Below are positions 60,755 through 64,000 of a stretch of DNA of 64,000 bases, piece by piece; positions within the stretch are counted from its first letter, which is position 1; each line of letters opens with the position of its first letter. Position numbers and translations under genes: made by a program. Source of the DNA: Hsuehochloa calcarea (taxonomy: Eukaryota; Streptophyta; Magnoliopsida; Poales; Poaceae); the NCBI GenBank assembly GCA_036346395.1, contig CM070594.1, forward strand, positions 25,205,385 to 25,269,384, given 5' to 3'. A model generated the notes under the pieces. It saw only the letters and a list, made by a program, of their open reading frames with translations. It searched no databases and was not told the DNA's origin.

Positions 60755-61309
60755 GTCGTGCAAGCGAGAGGAGGCGACGCCATCACCGATTCTGCGCCAG
60801 TTCCACAAGTACTTGAAGTTGTCGTGGCTGACCCACGGCGGCCGCACCAGCTCCGGCTCGGGGCACGCGCCGGCGCGCATGTCCCACGCGTATATATTGC
60901 CATTGATGCCGTCGACGGCGAAGACCTTGCCCTTGTGTACGATGGCGTCGCTGTAATAATGAAACATTGGCAGACTGGGGTTCTTCAAGGCCGTCCACGA
61001 TCGCCGCCTCGCCACCGCCAAAAGCGAACGAGTGACAATTGCAATGACTAGGTATTCGTCGCCTTTGCCGGACGGCGTCTCGCATATGACGATCCTACGA
61101 AAGGTGCGCACCCACCTATCACATCGTTGCCGAACGCCGCACTGGTAGCCTGTCGGTTCGACATCGGGGATGGTGATGATGGCGGGAAGATCAATCTGAT
61201 CGCCGGTATAAGGGTTCACGAGTTGCGCGTTGCAGTGCTCGTCGGCAGTGGCGAGCCAGCCGGCTTTGCACCGACCCACCACCTGTTGCGGACGGCTCTG
61301 ATGAAGGCG
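60755..61309 (-). pseudogene. F-box/DUF295 relic lacking both ends (unit 3)
   Basis: One clean minus-strand frame (61282-60743) reads GWLATADEHCNAQLVNPYTGDQIDLPA, then DVEPTGY, FHYYSDAIVHKGKVFAVDGINGNIYAWDM and DNFKYLWNWR. These are the middle of a DUF295 protein, without the frameshifts of units 1 and 2. The F-box end is gone: at 61310 the gene joins repeat R. The C-terminal third is also deleted, between the positions corresponding to about 11900 and 12270. It cannot make a working F-box protein, but shows the original reading frame of the central domain. Confidence 0.82.
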
Positions 61310-61850
61310 ACGTGGACCGGATGGAAAAAATCTTAGACGTAAAAAAAATCTTTTCTAAAAAATGGTTAATAGTTAGTTTAAATAACAAGACAAATAGTGC
61401 CAAGACTATATCCTTTGAGAAAGTTTGTGAGAGAGAAATGTGATTTCCAACTTCAAGGAATAGGATACGTTATCCCAACCACTACGTACTCCTCCTGTCC
61501 TAAGGACCTTCTTTTCAAAGGTATTATGGAGCGTCATGTGAAAAATGCATTACAAGTACAAGCGATTCAATCCTGATTTTTTAAAAAATAATATTAATTT
61601 AAAAGGTAATTACAAAAATATAGTCAAAAAAATTTAGAAAAAATTGGACACTGTCGCCATTTAGAATTACGAAATTTTTCTGTCACCATTCCAATTGACG
61701 ATTGGGATATGGAGAGGATAATTTCGCGAGTTGAATTGGCGACAGGAGCCTATCGCTAATTGGAATGGTGGAATGAAACTATATTTAAGTTTTTTTAAAT
61801 TTATGTGTAGCAAATTCAGCCTAACAATTTAGTGTATTACACAAAGTGTA
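61310..61850. repeat. repeat R in unit 3, fused to the F-box relic
   Basis: Begins ACGTGGACCGGATGG, the second R subtype (compare 48513), and ends at the ACACAAAG motif. Everything between mid-gene and this point has been lost relative to unit 1. Confidence 0.75.
61684..61770. repeat. foldback in repeat R, copy 5, inner arm deleted
   Basis: Outer arms are intact but about 28 bases, including the left inner arm, are missing, leaving 87 bp. Confidence 0.72.
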
Positions 61851-62058
61851 ACACCACACAATTCTAAGCCAAGATATCACTCAAATTTAATCAAAACACT
61901 AGGAAGCGAACAGAAAAACACAATTAGCACTGATTCTATAACAATAATTTATACGAAGTTAACGATAAATAACGATTCCAAGTAAAAGATAGGAAAATAT
62001 TTAAAACATGAGTGCATGGTAACCAAAACCAAGTTGGTTTATTACAATTCAACAATTA
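61851..62058. other. non-coding block as in unit 1
   Basis: Matches 14225-14431 up to the solo LTR target site AATTA (62054-62058). No gene. Confidence 0.6.
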
Positions 62059-63745
62059 TGTTGGACCGAAAAGGCGACTAGAGGGGGTGAATAGAACCGC
62101 TCACTTTTTCCTAAATAATGAATTCAACACAATTTCACTCCAATAGCTATGATGAAGCTATGAAGATCAATATACCGATCTGTGGAAGACTAGTATTGAA
62201 TCCAATTAAATCCCTAAGCAAAATAACAAAATCAACTAAGATTGCAAAGACTCACGGCATGTGGTCGGACCTCTGTACCCAACCGGTCGGACCGATTGCG
62301 CCGCGGTCGACCGGCGTTGTCTTGGGGTCGGACCGCTCAAAATCGATCTCGACCAAGATCGACCCGCCGCGATCTGAACCGTCTTAAATCGGCTGGCGAT
62401 TGCAATTAGGTGAAACTTTTGATTACTCCAATCTTTATGAAACTTTGCACACACCTTCTATATGCTATTGAGGACCTATTCCAATCGAATATTATGATAA
62501 TTCTCGGAGCGATCTTGAGCAATTGCCAATTGATTAAGAAGGTCTAAAACCGGCAAGAACAAAAACTTGATCCTAAAGCTTGTTCGTGAGAGATTGATGA
62601 TCAAGATGATGCTAGATAGATTCACACATATCACGCAAGCTAATTCCGTGAAAGAATCAATTGCAAACTCGCGGATCAAAGAAAGCCCTAAAAACACGAA
62701 ATTGAAAGCAAGAGCGAAAAGAGACTTATCTCAAGCAAACTTGCATAGATTGATTTAAGTGATTGATCTTTGGATTACATCCACACCATCATGGATCGTG
62801 GACAATCAAAGATCACGAAATTCACCACACACCATCAAGAGCCCGAGCCTCCACCTCAACTCCCCTAAAGACAATTAGGGTTTTGAAACATAAAAAAGGC
62901 GAGAGAGAGAGAGGTGCAACCACCATCTCCTCCTATTTATAGTGGAGGCCTAAAACTCTTAGGGTTTGACTCTCTTGGGCTCCCGTTAAGGCCCACTAAC
63001 AAGCGGGTCACACACGCACGCTTCGCGGCGCCGTCTTTAACCTTTGACCTAAACCGCTTCACCATGTGTCATGGATTTGCCAATAGGTCACCCTTGTCCA
63101 TCTTGTGTCACGCTTGAATCGTTGACCTCACCCAAAGATCGTCAATCGTTACGGACCTCAACTCTCAAAGTCTAGTCCGATCCTCCTCGCCGTTGACCGT
63201 CGTTGACCACCAAGCAACTTTGCACAACCACGGACAAGCAAACACGAATTCGGGAACAAGTTCTTCACAACTTGACCCATGTTAGTCAAAACATGCATCA
63301 TGCAAACCATATGCCACGATACCAATGACTTTGACCTAACAAATCAACATCGCCACGAAGTTGGCCGGCGTTCAAGTAAGAAACCGGTCGACCGCTCGGG
63401 TGAGCGGTCGGACCATATGGCGGTCGGACCGCTCCTGTGAGCGGTCGGACCGCCCTGGGACTTAGCCGAATTTCAACCTGAAAATCCGAAACCTTCGAAA
63501 CTTTAAACCAATAGAACTTCATTCTCCAAAATTATGAGACCAAGTGCATTGGGATCCCCTCACTTGCCTACAACACCTATTTTTGGCCCACTCGTTTTGA
63601 ACACTTTAGGTCATGAATGAATTTGGGAATGAAGGACCGGTACCGCCGCCCGAATACATTGAAAGAACGTGAAGCGACAAATCTAAACGCCATTGCCAAT
63701 TGTCACATCATCCTAAGATCGGAACATATCCCCATGAAATCCACA
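62059..63745 (-). mobile_element. solo LTR, probably copia, target duplication AATTA
   Basis: 1687 bp from TGTTGGACC to ATCCACA, flanked by AATTA (62054-62058 and 63746-63750). The empty site is at 14427-14431. A TATAAATA box on the minus strand (62941-62934), followed by a CT-rich leader, gives the orientation, so the element end reads GGTCCAACA. GGTCGGACC near-palindromes occur three times at 62262-62335 and three times at 63400-63455. Layout (palindrome clusters near both ends, TATA after a GGCC-TTAA region) resembles the copia LTR at 23833. No internal domain remains. Confidence 0.85.
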
Positions 63746-63750
63746 AATTA

Positions 63751-64000
63751 TCAAATAGTGGCCATGAAATGGAAATATCAATGAATGATTTGTTACAAGT
63801 GGCGTGCGTCGGTAATCCTCCCAAGATTTGTCTTCCTCATCATTTACCTAAATTAAACAACAAAATAAGGATGAGCCAAAGACTCGGCAAGTACAATACA
63901 TACAAAGTCAAGTCATTCATAACCAAGTATGTACAATTCTCAACATCTACATGAATGAATGGAATGGTATGCATTGAAAGAATGGATTCAACGACATAAC
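63751..64000. other. end of window: D continues, then possible inverted LTR piece
   Basis: 63751-63865 matches 14432-14555. After about 63866 the sequence departs. Read on the minus strand it resembles the middle of the solo LTR at 18780-18910 (GTACTTGC-GAGT-TGGCTCAT and GCATACCATTCCATTCATTCAT). It may be the start of another, inverted LTR of that family. Confidence 0.4.

Larger units (their letters stand above)
59282..64000 (+). repeat. higher-order tandem unit 3, truncated by window
   Basis: Begins with a CRR LTR next to segment E, as in unit 2. It then jumps at 60120 into D at the position of 11265/45017, continues with a shortened F-box gene and repeat R, and carries its own solo LTR. 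Confidence 0.82.

Noticed and set aside
1..64000. Repeat-induced point mutation or simple methyl-C decay as cause of the broken frames
   Set aside because: The differences are mostly losses or reshaping of CAG/CTG motifs, including missing A and T bases, not C-to-T or G-to-A transitions.
1..64000. Centromere satellite (CentO-like) array
   Set aside because: No tandem array with a period near 155 bp was seen. The only short tandem repeats are the 58-59-bp pairs in segment E, the AT-rich blocks and simple repeats.
1..64000. CRISPR array, prokaryotic operon or phage-type defence system
   Set aside because: The content is plant nuclear transposon DNA. There are no regularly spaced identical repeats with unique spacers and no bacterial gene organisation.

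Overview
The window is plant nuclear DNA, almost certainly from a grass and probably Oryza or a close relative. It is about 95% transposable element. The evidence is a centromeric retrotransposon of the CRM/CRR type, a Tekay-like chromovirus, a long Ty1/copia element, plant L1-type LINE coding sequence and an F-box/DUF295 gene. I see no rRNA, tRNA, CRISPR array, organellar insert or intact non-transposon gene. Nesting and centromere-type elements suggest a centromeric or pericentromeric position, but no satellite array is visible.

Layout. 1-7517 is a Tekay-like Ty3/gypsy element cut by the left edge (gag, broken pol with chromodomain, one 3-kb LTR). It sits inside a CRR element whose 3' half follows (7518-9872). 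The rest is a tandem array of one large unit in three copies, each made of a CRR element, a segment D (F-box gene, foldback-bearing repeat R, an older CRM-like element carrying a solo LTR, most of a LINE) and a segment E (LINE 3' end and AT-rich tail). Unit 1 is 7518-36190, unit 2 is 36191-59281, and unit 3 starts at 59282 and leaves the window. Unit 2 holds a full-length CRR (36191-43621) with matching LTRs and the target duplication CATGA. The same CATGA follows the CRR LTR in unit 1, so CRR inserted before the array duplicated. Unit 1 later gained a 10.9-kb copia element (23833-34698, duplication GAAAG). Unit 3 lost about 1.4 kb of D and most of the F-box gene and gained a solo LTR (62059-63745, duplication AATTA). 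For three insertions the window also holds the matching empty site.

No cellular pathway is encoded. The F-box protein would act as an SCF ubiquitin-ligase adaptor, but all three copies read as broken. The other coding regions are retrotransposon machinery (gag, protease, reverse transcriptase, RNase H, integrase).

A strong caution applies to every broken frame. Comparing units 1, 2 and 3 base by base, many differences fall at CAG, CTG or CCGG, where one copy keeps the motif and the other reads CG, CCG or a short indel. This looks like long-read basecalling error at CHG-methylated cytosines rather than mutation. Many frameshifts called here as pseudogenes may therefore be sequence artefacts, and divergence-based dates would be too old. 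All coordinates were read by eye; boundaries supported by LTR ends and target duplications are firm, others are approximate.
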